Positions 1 through 11,529 of a stretch of DNA of 64,000 nucleotides are shown one piece after another. A program made the position numbers and the translations under genes. Under the pieces are notes generated by a model. It searched no databases. It had not been told where the DNA came from and worked only from the letters and a program-made list of their open reading frames with translations. Positions within the stretch are counted from its first letter, which is position 1; each line of letters starts with the position of its first letter. Source of the stretch: Codonopsis lanceolata. Lineage: Eukaryota > Streptophyta > Magnoliopsida > Asterales > Campanulaceae. The stretch covers positions 92,051,401 to 92,115,400 of the forward strand of contig CM028379.1 in NCBI GenBank assembly GCA_013146195.2. The letters run 5' to 3'.

Positions 1-2
1 TG

Positions 3-445
3 CCTATTGATGAGAACATTATCAGTAAAGGCATTCCTCTTGCTTCTCGATGCTTTTGCTGCTCTTCGGGTGACATAGAAACATACACACATGTTTTTTT
101 TGAAAGTCATCTTGCTCGTTTCCTGTGGTCTACTTATAATAGGTTGGGTGACATTTCTTTCTCTTCCAATGCTCTTAATCAGTGCTGCTTTAGCTGGTGG
201 CAGTCGAGGGAAAATTCTGCCTTGCATATTATCACCCCCATGGTGATCCTTTGGGAAATCTGGAAGTTTAGAAATTCCAGTTTTCATGATAACTATCGTG
301 CTCCGCATTGGGTAGTTGTTAACCGTATCAACCTGTTTCTTCAGTCTATTTTACAAGTGGCTGGTCTTTGTCCAGAAGTGCAGAATTGGGATCTTCTTTT
401 CTCCTCTCGGCTGGGCTCCATCTCGGAGAAAAAAATTCAGATTAT
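3..445 (+). pseudogene. LINE (L1-type) ORF2 C-terminal fragment
   Basis: Open from the window edge, frame 3. The translation begins PIDENIISKG and carries the Cys/His-rich zf-RVT pattern found between reverse transcriptase and RNase H of plant L1-type LINEs (CFCCSSGDIETYTHVFFE, then W and LWEIWKFRN). The equivalent segment of the LINE at 39.0-41.4 kb aligns (PIDEALIHKG, CCSQHSIETFNHLF, ILWHNWKVRN) but is clearly divergent, so the two are different subfamilies or old copies. The protein normally makes cDNA at the insertion site. Here the fragment runs straight into chromovirus sequence at about 440-450 with no poly(A) end or duplication visible, which suggests a deletion join. The upstream part lies outside the window. 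Confidence 0.8.
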
Positions 446-1565
446 AAACCGTTTGAGTTGGCAAATGTGCCTATAGTTTTCATGGATTTAAAGAATCGAG
501 TATCCCATAATTATTTGGATTACTTTGCCGTAGTTTTCAATGAGGATATTCTTGTTTACTGAAAGTCATGAGAAGAACATGTGGATCGTTTGAGAGTGGT
601 TCTTTCTGTTTTGCGTGAGAAGCAACTTTTTGCTAAATTTAGCAAGTATGCGTTTTTGCTCGAAAAGTCTTTTCATGGACACGTAGTTTCTAGTACTGGT
701 ATTTACTTGGATCCATCGAGATTTGAAGTGGTTTCTAAGTGGAAGATTCCTAATTTGTTTATCGAAGTCTGTAGATTCATTGAGGGATTTTTAAAGATTT
801 CTACTTCTTTGACTAATTTAAATAGAAGAAGTCTACTTATATTTGAAGTGACAAATGTGAAAATAGTTTTCAAGAATTGAATATTTTAGCATTGCCTAGT
901 GATTGTGAGAATAAGACTCCTACGTTTTCTTTGAACAATGATAGTATCTTGACCGAGGCAGAATTTGCATTCCTTTTATCGATGGAGTGTTACGACTAGT
1001 TCTTGTTATGAATGAATTGACTAAATCTTCACTTTTCATACATATTGCGATAACTTATAGTTTGAGGCAGTTAGCATTTTATCGGATAAAGATCCCAAAT
1101 CTACTTCGAGATTTTGACATTCATTACATGAGGCTATGTGTACGAGACTTAATTTCATCGTTGTCTTTCATCCTTAGTCACATGGTCAATCTAAGGGATT
1201 GATATTGATATTAGATGACATGTTACGTGCTTGTGCCATTGACTTCAAGGGAACTTGAGATTTACATTTACCATTGGAAGAGTTTAATTATAATAACAGT
1301 TACCAGTCTAGTATTGAGATGGCACCATATGAGGCTTTATATGGGCGTAAGTGTCGTTCGCCGATTTGTTGGGATGAAGTTGGTGAAGCTAAGCTTTGGG
1401 GTTCAGAAATTGTACAACAGTCGTTTGCCGATTTGCTGGGATGAAGTTGGTGAAGCTAAGCTTTGGGGTTTAGAAATTGTACAACAGTCAGCTGAGAGTG
1501 TGAAACTTATTAGAGACATTGCTTACTTTCGAGTAGACGAAAAGCTACGACAACCGGAGACGTGA
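446..1565 (+). pseudogene. Decayed chromovirus reverse transcriptase and integrase remnants
   Basis: Positions 446-562 and 581-850 encode a degenerate RT palm/RNase H boundary: PFELANVPIVFMDL resembles PFGLTNAPTVFMDL, and FNEDILVY stands where FIDDILVY is usual, so the second catalytic Asp region is damaged (D to E). The following stretch matches FAKFSKYAFLLEKSFHGHVVS. Between about 880 and 1200 little can be read, so most of RNase H and the integrase core are deleted or unrecognisable. Positions 1215-1565 give the end of the integrase core (YNNSYQSSIEMAPYEALYGR). Several stops and frameshifts make this non-functional. Confidence 0.75.
1354..1487 (+). repeat. 67-bp tandem duplication in integrase remnant
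   Basis: The block starting TCGTTCGCCGATTTG at 1354 recurs at 1421 (TCGTTTGCCGATTTG) with only a few substitutions, through GAAATTGTACAACAGTC. The 67-bp period is not a multiple of three, so it shifts the integrase frame. It must have arisen after the coding sequence lost function or have caused that loss. Confidence 0.85.
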
Positions 1566-2088
1566 CTTAGAGTTTCAGGTTGGTGACTATGTATTCTTGA
1601 AAGTATCGCCCCAGCACAGTACTAAGCGATTTGGGAAGGAAGGTAAACTTTCACCTAGATTTATTGGACCATTTGAGATCTTAGAGAGGATTGGATCTTT
1701 GGCGTATCGGTTAGCATTGCCACCTTCTATATCGGATGTTCATGATGTCTTCCATGTCTCGATGCTACGCAAGTACTTGAAGGATGAATCACATGTCCTT
1801 ACTTATGATGAGATTACTATTGAACCTGACCTTTCTTATGATGAGAAGCCGTTGAGGGTTCTTGATACGAAGGAACAAATATTGAGAACGAAGAGGATAT
1901 CGTTGGTCAAAGTCTTGTGGAAGAACCATAACATTGAGGAAGCTACTTGGGAAACCGAGCTTGATATGAGAGAGAGATACCCTTCCCTATTCGATGATTC
2001 TGGTATGAATTTAGGGACTAAATTCCTTTTAGTGGGGGAGGATGTGAGAACCCAAACCCTACTTGTGCAACATGCCTTCTATACTTGA
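1566..2088 (+). pseudogene. Integrase C-terminus plus chromodomain of Tekay-like chromovirus
   Basis: The best-preserved coding part of the element. An open frame of 163 codons starts at the first Met (1597), but the homology begins upstream (DLEFQVGDYVFLKVSP), so that Met is not a real start. Readable blocks are the GPFEILERIG motif of the integrase C-terminus, HVSMLRKYLKD, and a chromodomain in the last ~60 residues (VKVLWKNHNIEEATWETE, then MRERYPSLF). The chromodomain is thought to guide integration to particular chromatin. The frame runs 46 bases into the LTR before its stop, as is usual for this lineage. Confidence 0.85.
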
Positions 2089-5000
2089 TTAATATGTTCA
2101 TTATGTGTCTTAACATGTTTTAGAGTCCATATTGTTCATACCATGCTCGCATTAGGTCAACCATGATCGTAGTTGCTTGTATGCCTTCTATACGTTGCAT
2201 GCTTTGTTATAACTGCTTTGTGTATCATCTTAGTACTTAACTAATTCCTACTAGAGCCTTAGTACCTTTATAACATGCTTAATGTATGCCTTAACATGTT
2301 AGAGACTTCATTTTGTTCATGTCATGCTTGCATTAGAGTTGTTACGTTCATAGTCGCTTGAATGTCTTCTATGTGTTGCATACCTTGCTGTTTGTACTTT
2401 GAGTGTCCACCTTAGCATGTTAGAACTTAACCAAGTCTTGTTGGAGTGCTATTATCTTGCATATATGACTTATAACATTCATCTTGATCATAGTAGGCTT
2501 GGTTGAGAGTTTAGAAGCATTGTTGCTTCGTTTGAGTCTTAGGGTTTCTCGGGATTGCCTTCGTTTCTTGTATTGTTTGTGTTTTCAACTTGCGAGAAGT
2601 TTATTTGAGTTCTAGACTAAGTGTACTAGTATTTATCATGCTTGCACAATCATTGTTCATAGACTTGTTGCATTTGGTAATAAGATGACCAATTTATTTC
2701 TTCACAGATCAGTCATGTTTTTGGGTAAACTTCGGGAAAAGTCTGGTACCAATCTACTAAAGAGAATTTTCTAAAAACTTAGTATGTTTTATCTTTGTAT
2801 GTTAGGATACTACCTGTAAAATTTGGTAATTTTCCAAGGTGTCTAAGTACCTCAATTAGGTCTTGACTTATGGCTATCCCAGAATTCTGTTTTCAAGGAT
2901 TCAGCTTCTGTACTTGAACTTGTAAGGAACATATGTTGATGAATATAAGTCCAAATGGAGTAATTTAAAAGTCTAAAATATAGTTTAAAGAGTCTAGTTT
3001 CAGACTAAAAAATAATCTCCTCATTTGGAGGTGTGAGGGATTAATGGTGGAATTTACAAGTTTGCTGGTCAGAAACAAGAAAATGAGTTTTGGGCTGTGA
3101 ACAGTCCATGCGCTAGCATGCTCCATAAGTGATGCGACCGTATCATGCCAGAATCACATCTACGGGATTTTTTCATGCAATCTGAATTGTGAGCAATTAA
3201 CCCCTTGAACCCCCATCCTAATTGAACCTAAACCATCCTATTAGACCCTAAATAAGTTGGATTAACACTAACCTCAATCATCCTCCACTTGACAAGTGGA
3301 TTCCCATGCCTTCTCCTTATGACATGTGGAGTTCCACTTACAATCTGCATGTCATATATAATCCTCCCAATTTGTGATCAGCCACTAAATCCACCATATC
3401 TGAATATTTTTTCTCTCTCTCTCCCCAAGCTTTTGTGTGTGAATGGTGAGGGGAGATTAGTGTGTGTTTCTTCCATAACTTGAGCTCCCGACCTTCGATT
3501 GCCAAACCGAGACAACAAAAGTGAAGCTATCGACGAGGAGCAAAATTCCATCCGATTAGTTTGTGCTCATTCCATCTTTTTCTTTGGTGTAAGGTAAGCT
3601 ATTGATTCCCCTTAGGATGAATGCTAGAAATGCCATGTCCCCCTCTTCTTATAATTCCCATACTCCTACCATGTCCATGCCATGTTTGATGATGAATTGA
3701 GTTTATGAGATTTTTGAATGATATGTTCATCTTGTAGATTTAGTCCAATGCTTAGAATTAAAAGTGTTCTATGCCTCCTTAGGAATAACTATTGTTCTTA
3801 GACTAATGACTTTTGACAACTCTTAGAGATTGTGATTTTAGGATCCCATAAACTATGAATTGTTCATCCTATTGATTTAGTCCTATGCTTAGAATTAAAA
3901 GTGTTCTATGTCTCCTTAGGAATAACTATTGTTCTTGGACTAATGACTTTTGACAACTCTTAGAGATTGTGATTTTAGGATCCCATAAACTATGAATTGT
4001 TCATCTTATTGATTTGGTCCTATGCTTAGAATTAAAAGTGTTCTATGCCTCCTTAGGAATAACTATTGTTCTTGGACTAATGACTTTTGACAACTCTTAG
4101 AGATTGTGATTTTAGGATCCCATAAACTATGAATTGTTCATCCTATTGATTTGGTCCTATGCTTAGAATTAAAAGTGTTCTATGCCTCCTTAGGAATAAC
4201 TATTGTTCTTGGACCATTGACTTTTAATAACTTTAAGAAATAATGATTCTAAGGTTCCATGAATTATGAATTAATGATAATTCTTGACTATGGTTGTTAT
4301 TTGGATTAATGGCCTAGTCTATCCTATACGAGAACTTAGAAAAGGGTTTAGAATGCATTTAGCATTTAAACTCTATTGGATGAATTTTTAGAGACGATTC
4401 CACGGAGTCGAATTTAGTGAGCCATTGAACAATACCGGCTCAATGATCAATCCCTACGACGTTCTAAACACGTTTCACTAAGAATAATAATTCTAGACTC
4501 TTGAATTTGGATTGATTACCATGCTTGATTTTAGATGTCATATAATAGAATGTCTATTTGACATGTTGAGTTCGCTCTTGTCGAACTCAATCTTACTTGA
4601 TTATTGATGAGAATAATTACTTGTCATGAACGAGATCGCTCTTGTCGACCTCGTTCACTACTTGAGAATTTGTTAAGTAAACACTACTTGGCATTTGCAT
4701 GAGTCCAGCTGGCATACCCGTCTTTGTTCACACACGCCTCCACTGTGGCCACAGTGGGGAAGTAGCCCCCTTGCTGTAACCATTAGAGCATCATTGGTGT
4801 GTCTATCCCGAGCATCTCCTCGGAAGGTCGATGTACATACACACATCCGACACCTCACATTCCAGATAACGCTTGTATGCAGGAACTACGTAGCGGCCCG
4901 GCTCTCCATATATCCTTATCCTATGTGATTTAATTATAAGCACCTATGTGAAACAATGTGCATCTTGGATATATGTGCTATATGCTTATGTGATGATACC

Positions 5001-5684
5001 TTGCCTTGTATGTTACATATTTCCATGACATGCATGATTGATAGCTTACAAGTCTTTATGACTTACCCATTCCCCTTTACTGCTTTAGATCTTAGCAAAA
5101 CAGGTCCTTCTCGCTGAGGCTTGCGGTGTTCGTGTCTCCTTTATTCCTCTTTTGGTCCGACGTTGCAGTTGAAGAGGTGGTTTAGATGTCCTCTTCCTTC
5201 ATTTTATATTTTGCAAGGACGATGGGTTAAAGCGAGTCAATTAGACTATGCTTGGGAATATGTATAGAACTTGAACTTGTTACTTTTATTAGCTACTAGT
5301 AGTTTTAACACTTGTAGTAATTGTATTCCTTTTGATGCCGGCATTGTGTAAGCCGAGCTTGGTTATCTTGTTAATAGTTCACTACGTATAAGTCTTCCGC
5401 TGAGCATCCTATTAGCTCTTATTTAATTCTTGTCCATAAATTGTTAGCTTGGGTTCCGGCATGTAGTGTCGCCGATGACTTCGTTTAATTGCTTAACTGT
5501 TATATCAGGTTTGAAAAGTTTTTAAAATACCAGCCTTTTTGTGCCGAGGCGTGTTACGTCTCTAATGTTGCGTCACGTCGTTTTCTTTAATTGAGTCCTT
5601 GCATGTTTATGTGTTTACTTGTTTCCCTCCTATTTGGGCGGTCCGACCCACGGTTCCACCTCGGGTCCGGGTCGGGTCGCCACA
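2043..5684 (+). repeat. 3' LTR of Tekay-like chromovirus (LTR A)
   Basis: Begins TGTGAGAACCCAAACC after a purine run and ends CGGGTCGGGTCGCCACA. The end matches the solo LTR at 21.3-25.3 kb (CGGGTCGGGTCGTCTCA), as does an internal block near 5530-5580. It is 3642 bp, long but normal for Del/Tekay. There is a TATA-like ATATATAA at 3354-3361, a splice-donor-like AG/GTAAG at 3593/3594, and a 137-bp tandem array downstream of that. No coding sequence is recognised; short ORFs here have no support. Confidence 0.85.
3728..4290 (+). repeat. 137-bp tandem array (about 4 units) in LTR A
   Basis: The landmark CTTAGAATTAAAAGTGTTC starts at 3751, 3888, 4025 and 4162, an exact 137-bp period. The first three units are nearly identical; the fourth decays after about 4215. 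It lies within the LTR, downstream of the TATA-like box and the donor-like site. Confidence 0.9.
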
Positions 5685-5689
5685 TCCCT

Positions 5690-6352
5690 TCCTTAAAAAG
5701 GTTAGTCATCATCTTAGCTGTTGACCTTGAAGCAAAATTCATTCTTCTACTTCAGAACCTTCAGCCAAACTAAGTATGAGCTACTTGCTTCTTTGTGATT
5801 TAAGTACTTTAACTAAAATGGTTGATGTCTTATGTTTTGCTTCTAAAATGCTCTTATCATTCAATTGGGATTCTTTTGAAAAGAAGCATAGTCATCAGTT
5901 AATCTTTGCCGATGAAGTAGCTGAACCTCCTATTCAGTTGTTAAGGCAGAAAAGGAAGTCTGCGGGTACCCAACATTCTACACCGCACTACGCACTTCTC
6001 TCTCCCTAAAAGAATCGAAACGCAAGTACTCTACCAGCGAGGAGGAGCCAACTACAGAAGTCTTTTTCAAGTGTTGATGCTATCTTTATCGACACTGGCT
6101 TGCCTCCAAATAGGAAGAAGCATTCGGCTCTCTCTACTTCTGTTTCGTCTTCCTTGCCAATGAAGCCTATGGTCCTTCCTTCCAAAAGTCAAAGCATCCC
6201 AAAGGAAAAGCTTGTTGAAAAACTATTCATTCATTTGGTATCGGCAGAGTTCAATGTCTGTTGTTCCATCTTTATTCAGCAAACCTTCTTGTCTGCGAAA
6301 CTTATTTAAATACACCCTGTATTAGCAGAATTTATTCCTGCTGATCACTGTC
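5690..6352 (+). pseudogene. Degenerate sirevirus third-ORF segment
   Basis: Two short frames (5776-6009 and 6100-6309) encode low-complexity Ser/Lys/Pro-rich sequence (DEVAEPPIQLLRQKRKSAG, then GLPPNRKKHSALSTS). This resembles the basic linker upstream of the env-like domain in the complete element (around 54450 there: SSRKSKRLRG). There is no catalytic motif. The segment is cut by the solo LTR at 6358 and resumes at 8389. The assignment rests on composition and position only. Confidence 0.4.
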
Positions 6353-6357
6353 ATCAG

Positions 6358-8383
6358 TGATGTGCGCGAACGCAACACGGGCAAGATTACCCGGCCGTAT
6401 CAAGTAATAAAGTACGTAAGTACGTGTCGATCTCACGAGGAATGCGCGTAATTCTCACTCCAACTAAGTACCGAAATTATGCTAACTAATTATATTTGAG
6501 CGAAAAGAAATTAAATTAAAATCTAAAAAATATAAACAACCTAAGAAAGCAATTTAATCTAATCTACTGCGAAGGTGGTTTGGCAACAACAAATCAAGAT
6601 AAAAAAATATAGGAACACATTATTTCTAGTCTAGCCGGTGTTCTAATTTAATTCTCTTTCTGCTTTTCTTTAACTCAAGTCTTGATAGTCGGACGCGCTA
6701 TTTTATTTGCTACGGGCTTTCGCTACGTATAGCAAATCTAGCTATCTCTCAACCTTGCTACAGGCTCATATCATCGCAACACATAACACAGGGGATAAAA
6801 TAACTGCATGTGTAAACAAGCATCCAAAGACTATCTACGCGCGATCTCCTTTCGGTCTCACGCCACGCAAACTACTATTGTGATTTTCGGAATAATAGGA
6901 AGGGCTTTCGTCAGATCCTATCATTCTAGTGATCATCTAATGGTTCGCTACGCCATTAAAAGCATGAAAAACACACAATAATAACCAAGCGCATAGGTAA
7001 TACTTCGCAAAAAGAAACTCTCTATATTTTTCTACAAGTCATGTTGGTAGCCGAGACAATTAAATTGGCTAACTACGGGCTCTCACATCTTATAGTCAAC
7101 CCTAATCTCCCCGGCCTCGCGAATGGCTAAGGTGGTTCGATCGCGTGTCAAACCTAGTCTCATTACGGCTATCGGTGTGTGTCACAAAACACCAACAATT
7201 AAATTGATTGGTCCGAAATATAAAGGTAGCTCTCGCGAATCCTAAATATTTCTAAAATCATTTAATTATTGGCCAGATAATTAAAATCATTAATTTCACA
7301 AAATAATAACCAACATGCTTGTATACTAAATAAAGAGATAAATTAAATTAAAACAATACATTAGACATAAAAATTAATTGCATTTCCATAAATATTTTAA
7401 GCACCAACCAATTCAACAACTACAAAATAAATCATCCCAAGAATATACAACAATTTATCAAAAGATAGGCTGAAAGAATTAAACCAATGTTGCTCAAATC
7501 CGGAGTTGAAATCTTTTGCATTTGCGTCCTTGGCCCTTAAAATGATATTCCAAACCTTCAAGTTGATCAAGTTTCAAGGAATTAAAAGAGATTTTTAGTG
7601 AAATGGGGCTGGTGCCCTATTTAGGCTTGCACCCGAAATGGGGCTTGGTTGAATTCACAAAGAAGCTGCCTGGAAGAAGACAATAGAGAGGCCGGACAAT
7701 CAGGGGCAAAATAGGCAAAACAGGAGGGAAATAGGGGCTGAATGGGAAGGAGAAATAAGGCTGGGTCGGGGGCTGAAAAGGGTTAAACCAGGAAGATGTT
7801 CGCGGGTTGCACCAGGCTGGAAACGGGTTGAGTCTGTGAGAGAAAGCGGGTGAGAAGGTGGACTGATGGGCTGGAGGGAGCACGGGTGAGACCCGATCCA
7901 TGAAAAAGACCGCGGGTCGCGCTAGTGGAGGTGACGCGGCAGAATTCGCCACGTGGCGCCAGCGGCAGGCCGACAACTCAAAAGGGACTTTCCTACTTTG
8001 CGCCGCCCTCCCTGCATTTCCATTAATTGCTCCGGTACCCCTCATCTTCTAATTGTTGGCGCCGCCTGCCTGATTCCTTCCAGGTTTGCATTTTGGTCCT
8101 TTGTTAGTTCTAGCAGCCACCGTTAGCCTCTGTTAGCCTCAAATTGCCTTGGATTCGTTGACGGACTTAACGAACTTTGTCCAAATAATTTCCAAATTAA
8201 CTTTTAAGCCCGGAATTGTCTCGAACTTCGTGCTAAACACCGTATAAAAGCTCAATTATGCTTGGAAACCTACATTAAGCACAAAAACACAAATAATAAA
8301 ATTTTCAAAGCATAATTAAATCAAAAATAGCACAAAATAAAAGAAAATTTCTAGGAAAATTCGTGGAAATCTTGGACACATCA
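6358..8383. mobile_element. Solo LTR-like element with 5-bp target duplication
   Basis: Starts TGATGTGCGCG and ends TTGGACACATCA: perfect 7-bp terminal inverted repeats TGATGTG/CACATCA. It is flanked by identical ATCAG at 6353-6357 and 8384-8388. The length of 2026 bp with TG...CA ends and a 5-bp duplication fits a solo LTR left by unequal recombination. There is no coding domain; the Pro-rich minus-strand frame at 7617-8045 has no recognisable motif. TATA-like words exist on both strands, so I leave the orientation open. The family is not identified. Confidence 0.8.
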
Positions 8384-8388
8384 ATCAG

Positions 8389-9726
8389 CGGACCCTCATC
8401 TATGCCGACTCCCTTGTCATCCATTAAATCGACAACGACATACCTCAATCTCTAGTTTACTGATCACCTATCTTTCAACAATTAATATCAGTAGACTTTC
8501 ATCCTTCTTGAACACAAAACTCAATTGGTATAATAGCTATTTTATGGCTACCATCGTCCGGGTGTTCAAAAGACTGATAACCACACATATCCAAGAATTG
8601 ATACCAGCAGATATGTCCATAATTACTCACCTTCCTTTTTCTTTCTGCCATCAACAATTGGTATCAATCAGTATCAACGGACTTTCATTACTGCTACATA
8701 CATCCTTAAGGTTATCAGTTGAAACAGTAGACTTCAATCTCTGCTGGTTAAACTTGAGCAGCAGACTTCCACCTCTGCCATTCACAATCTCACAAACAAT
8801 AGTCTTCAATCTTTGTTGTTCTTTCCCTTGTGAAGACATTTATGACTTAAAACATCCTTTGAAATTATTGATCACTTTTCAAAATGTTTAACTACAAGAA
8901 GTATTCAAACATTCGATATCAATTCAAGAAATGTTTTCATAATTGGTATCAATTCCAAAAAAATGTCTTTTCACTGTTCTATGTTCTTATAAGAAATTTG
9001 GGAGATTGCTGAGGATTGTGTAGATGATTCAGAAAGCCCCATTCAATTATCTTCTAAAAACAAAAGAACACAAAATTCCTTAATATTTTGAAAAACATAT
9101 TCTACTTTTTAAAATACTTCTTTAAACATTGATTTAAAATTCTAAAACTTTCTAAAGATTTGAGAGATCGCTGAGGATTGTGTAGATGATTCAAAATGCC
9201 TCGTAAATCATCTTTTGAAAATTTAAGAATTTCAAAACATATCACATTTCTTCAAAGGTTCGTATTTTGAACTCGTATTATTTTTCTAAAGAGTTATCAA
9301 TGTCAACACAAATTTTCTTCTCTTCATCTAGTACTCTCTACCATAATTAATTTCTATCATTTGGATATTGAGATATCTCGATTTAAGTCACAATCTGTAT
9401 CAAAAACATTCCCAAGAATGACTTAATGTCGAAATCATGAATCACCGACTTTTCACGATGAATGTCCATTCAAATTCTATAGCTTAGTGACTTGATTACC
9501 TCGTCGCTTTGTATTCTTGTCATTACAGCTCTTCAATGGGCAACCAATCAATGATTCGTGATAAGTGTGTTCTTCCATTATAAATCTTTCAAAAATACTC
9601 AATCTTTAATTCTTCCCATTAAAATCTTCCTAAACTGAGAATTTCCAACAATTGCTTGATCTTATTTCATCAATTGATATCTTATTCCCTATCAGTACAT
9701 CTCTTCTCTAAATCAGAGATATTCTC
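8389..9726 (+). other. Sirevirus non-coding or decayed stretch
   Basis: A-rich region with scattered recurring words (ATTGGTATCAA, AGACTTC.ATCTCTGC, GAGATTGCTGAGGATTG repeated at about 9001 and 9166). No frame carries a recognised domain; the 127-codon frame at 8508-8891 is low complexity. It lies between the interrupted third-ORF segment and the intact 281-codon ORF. Confidence 0.5.
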
Positions 9727-10572
9727 ATGGGCACTTCATCTTCTTCAAGCATCTCTAGTCGCTTTGTTCCACCAGAATCATCTTTCGTGACCAGCTTAGG
9801 CTCCCACTCATATATCCTAGGTCATACGATTCAAGTAGAACAATTTCTCATCGACAACATTGTTGGAGGAAAGATTATCGATCTTCTCCACAGCTCTGGA
9901 CTAGTCTCACTCTTTTCATTTCGTGAAGAATTCTATAGCCTTAGGTTGGTTGATGAATTTTACTCCAGGATGATAATGACAAGAGATGGTAACCACTTCT
10001 TTGGTCGCATTCGAGGTACCAATGTCGTCCTCAGTGCCGAGAGTCTGTCTTGCGTCTTCCATCTTCCCTCTATAGGACCCAGCGCTCTTGATGATTCAAT
10101 CCTCAATGAATCATGGCTCTTACGAACTGGCTACACTTCTCGGGATGACTACAGTACATGGGATATTAACAACTATCCCTTAGACATGTATTGTATTGGC
10201 GAAATTCTGAGTCGATGTCTTCTATTTCATGAAGCAGGCTCAGGTAGTGACACCAGAAGACTTCGGAACTTCATCATTGTTGTTCTAGATTCTCATACCA
10301 TCAACTGGTCTGAAGTCGTCTTCTCTCTCATACGCCAGTCTATCCTACGAAGACAGACGAATGGACTCTGCATTAGAAAATACGCTAGAATTATCAGTCA
10401 TTTTCTTTCCTCTTTTCAGACCATTCTCTCAACAGTCCATGAAGATGAACGTCTTCCCATCACTAGAGACCTCCTGATAACTCGAGAGTTATTCGGCAAT
10501 AGAAACTTCTCTGATCAAAATAGAGAATATACTTTAGACTCCAGTACTGGTAGTTTCGGAGATTCCAACTAG
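9727..10572 (+). CDS. Sirevirus-associated ORF of 281 aa (plant transposon/env-like domain)
   Basis: Complete ATG-to-TAG frame in an otherwise decayed element. It has a Ser-rich N-terminus (MGTSSSSSISSRFVPPESSF), then a predicted alpha-helical domain. The block LVDEFYSRM...FFGRIRGTNVVLSAESLSCVFHLP has the layout of the 'putative plant transposon protein' domain seen in many plant retroelement ORFs: EFY, about 15-20 residues, a V/I-RG motif, then a helix ending in P. The env-like ORF at 54.1-56.3 kb shows the same layout (YEFYANL...KKFVRGKWYDFSSSIINDMFNTP). There is no signal peptide, zinc finger or membrane segment. The function is unknown. It could be the third ORF of the sirevirus or a captured gene. 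Confidence 0.6.
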   Translation: MGTSSSSSISSRFVPPESSFVTSLGSHSYILGHTIQVEQFLIDNIVGGKIIDLLHSSGLVSLFSFREEFYSLRLVDEFYSRMIMTRDGNHFFGRIRGTNVVLSAESLSCVFHLPSIGPSALDDSILNESWLLRTGYTSRDDYSTWDINNYPLDMYCIGEILSRCLLFHEAGSGSDTRRLRNFIIVVLDSHTINWSEVVFSLIRQSILRRQTNGLCIRKYARIISHFLSSFQTILSTVHEDERLPITRDLLITRELFGNRNFSDQNREYTLDSSTGSFGDSN

Positions 10573-11529
10573 GTGGTACTTTTTATGGTTGTTTATCTGT
10601 ACTCTCCCTCTTTTCTCAAAATATATTAAACATCTTCTTTGCCTACTGTTTTTCTATTTTATTACTTCAGTTTCTACTTTTCCTTGATATCTCATGCTTA
10701 TGTTTGCAACCATTAAGGAGGAGAAGTGTTATGACATATATCAAAGAAATGTCATGACATATCTGAATTCTTTACTAAGGAGAAGTTAAGGGGGAGAAGT
10801 TATTCTTTAGGAGGAGAAGTGTTATGACATAAATCTATAAACATATCCATAATGACCAAAAGACCTAGAAGAATGCATCTTCTTAGGAGGAGAGTTCATG
10901 AACTAAAGATGTTAATAAACTAAAACAAGGGTACAGACCCAAATCTCCCTTGTTCAAAGGAAGACACACATAATGTGAAAAAAATTCACCCTAAGCTGAT
11001 TCTTAGTGAATCATGCTCAGCCTTTGTGGCACTTCTATTGAAAAATTTGCTTGAAACAAAGACTCTCTGTTGAATCTTACTTTCAAACAAAGATCCTTTA
11101 CTTTCAACAGAACCATAAAACTTTTTCCCAAATGGTATCATAAGCAATCCTTATTGAACTACCCTCAAAAATATATACTTACTTAAGGATTTGCTACTCT
11201 TACTTGCCAAAACTTTCTTTCAGTTTATAAAATCTATGAGCAAGTAAGAACCCTAAAACCTTTTAGATCCTGTTTAAAACTCTTTCAAAAATACTAAGTG
11301 ATCTAAATTGTTTTTACTATTGCTTTACATGTTCAGTACTTTGATTTATCGAGTCTGTAATAGCAATAGTAGACTATACAAAAGCCATCGCTTATGTAAT
11401 TATAAACATAGGACATGTCTTGTGATAAAATGATTATTCATTGTGGGCATGTTATTACTATGTCTTGATAAATGCTTTAATGCTTTGTATATGTCATTTT
11501 GTAATGGTTCCAAGCAAATAGGAGGAGAT
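10573..11529 (+). other. Sirevirus 3' untranslated region with repeated polypurine tracts
   Basis: No coding sequence. Purine runs such as AAGGAGGAGAAG recur near 10716, 10790-10820 and 10885, several followed by TGTTATGACATA. The last run, AGGAGGAGA at 11520-11528, sits against the LTR and would be the plus-strand primer. Sireviruses are known for conserved non-coding motifs including multiple polypurine tracts, which fits. Confidence 0.6.

Larger units (their letters stand above)
446..5684 (+). mobile_element. Tekay/Del-type chromovirus, 5'-truncated, with 3' LTR
   Basis: Ty3/gypsy element in the order RT remnant, integrase remnant, chromodomain, polypurine stretch (AGTGGGGGAGGA at about 2031-2042) and LTR. 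The Tekay/Del lineage is assigned from the chromodomain placed right after the integrase C-terminus and from the very long LTR. The gag, protease, PBS and 5' LTR are absent: the element starts mid-RT at a join with LINE sequence. It is followed directly by sirevirus sequence, so it was probably inserted into that element. The expected duplication partner of TCCCT (5685-5689) is lost with the 5' end. Confidence 0.8.

Noticed and set aside
3728..4290. CRISPR-like array
   Set aside because: Contiguous 137-bp tandem units without spacers, in a plant LTR.
7617..8045. 142-codon Pro-rich minus-strand frame
   Set aside because: Lies wholly in the solo LTR; composition is from C/T-rich sequence, with no recognised domain.
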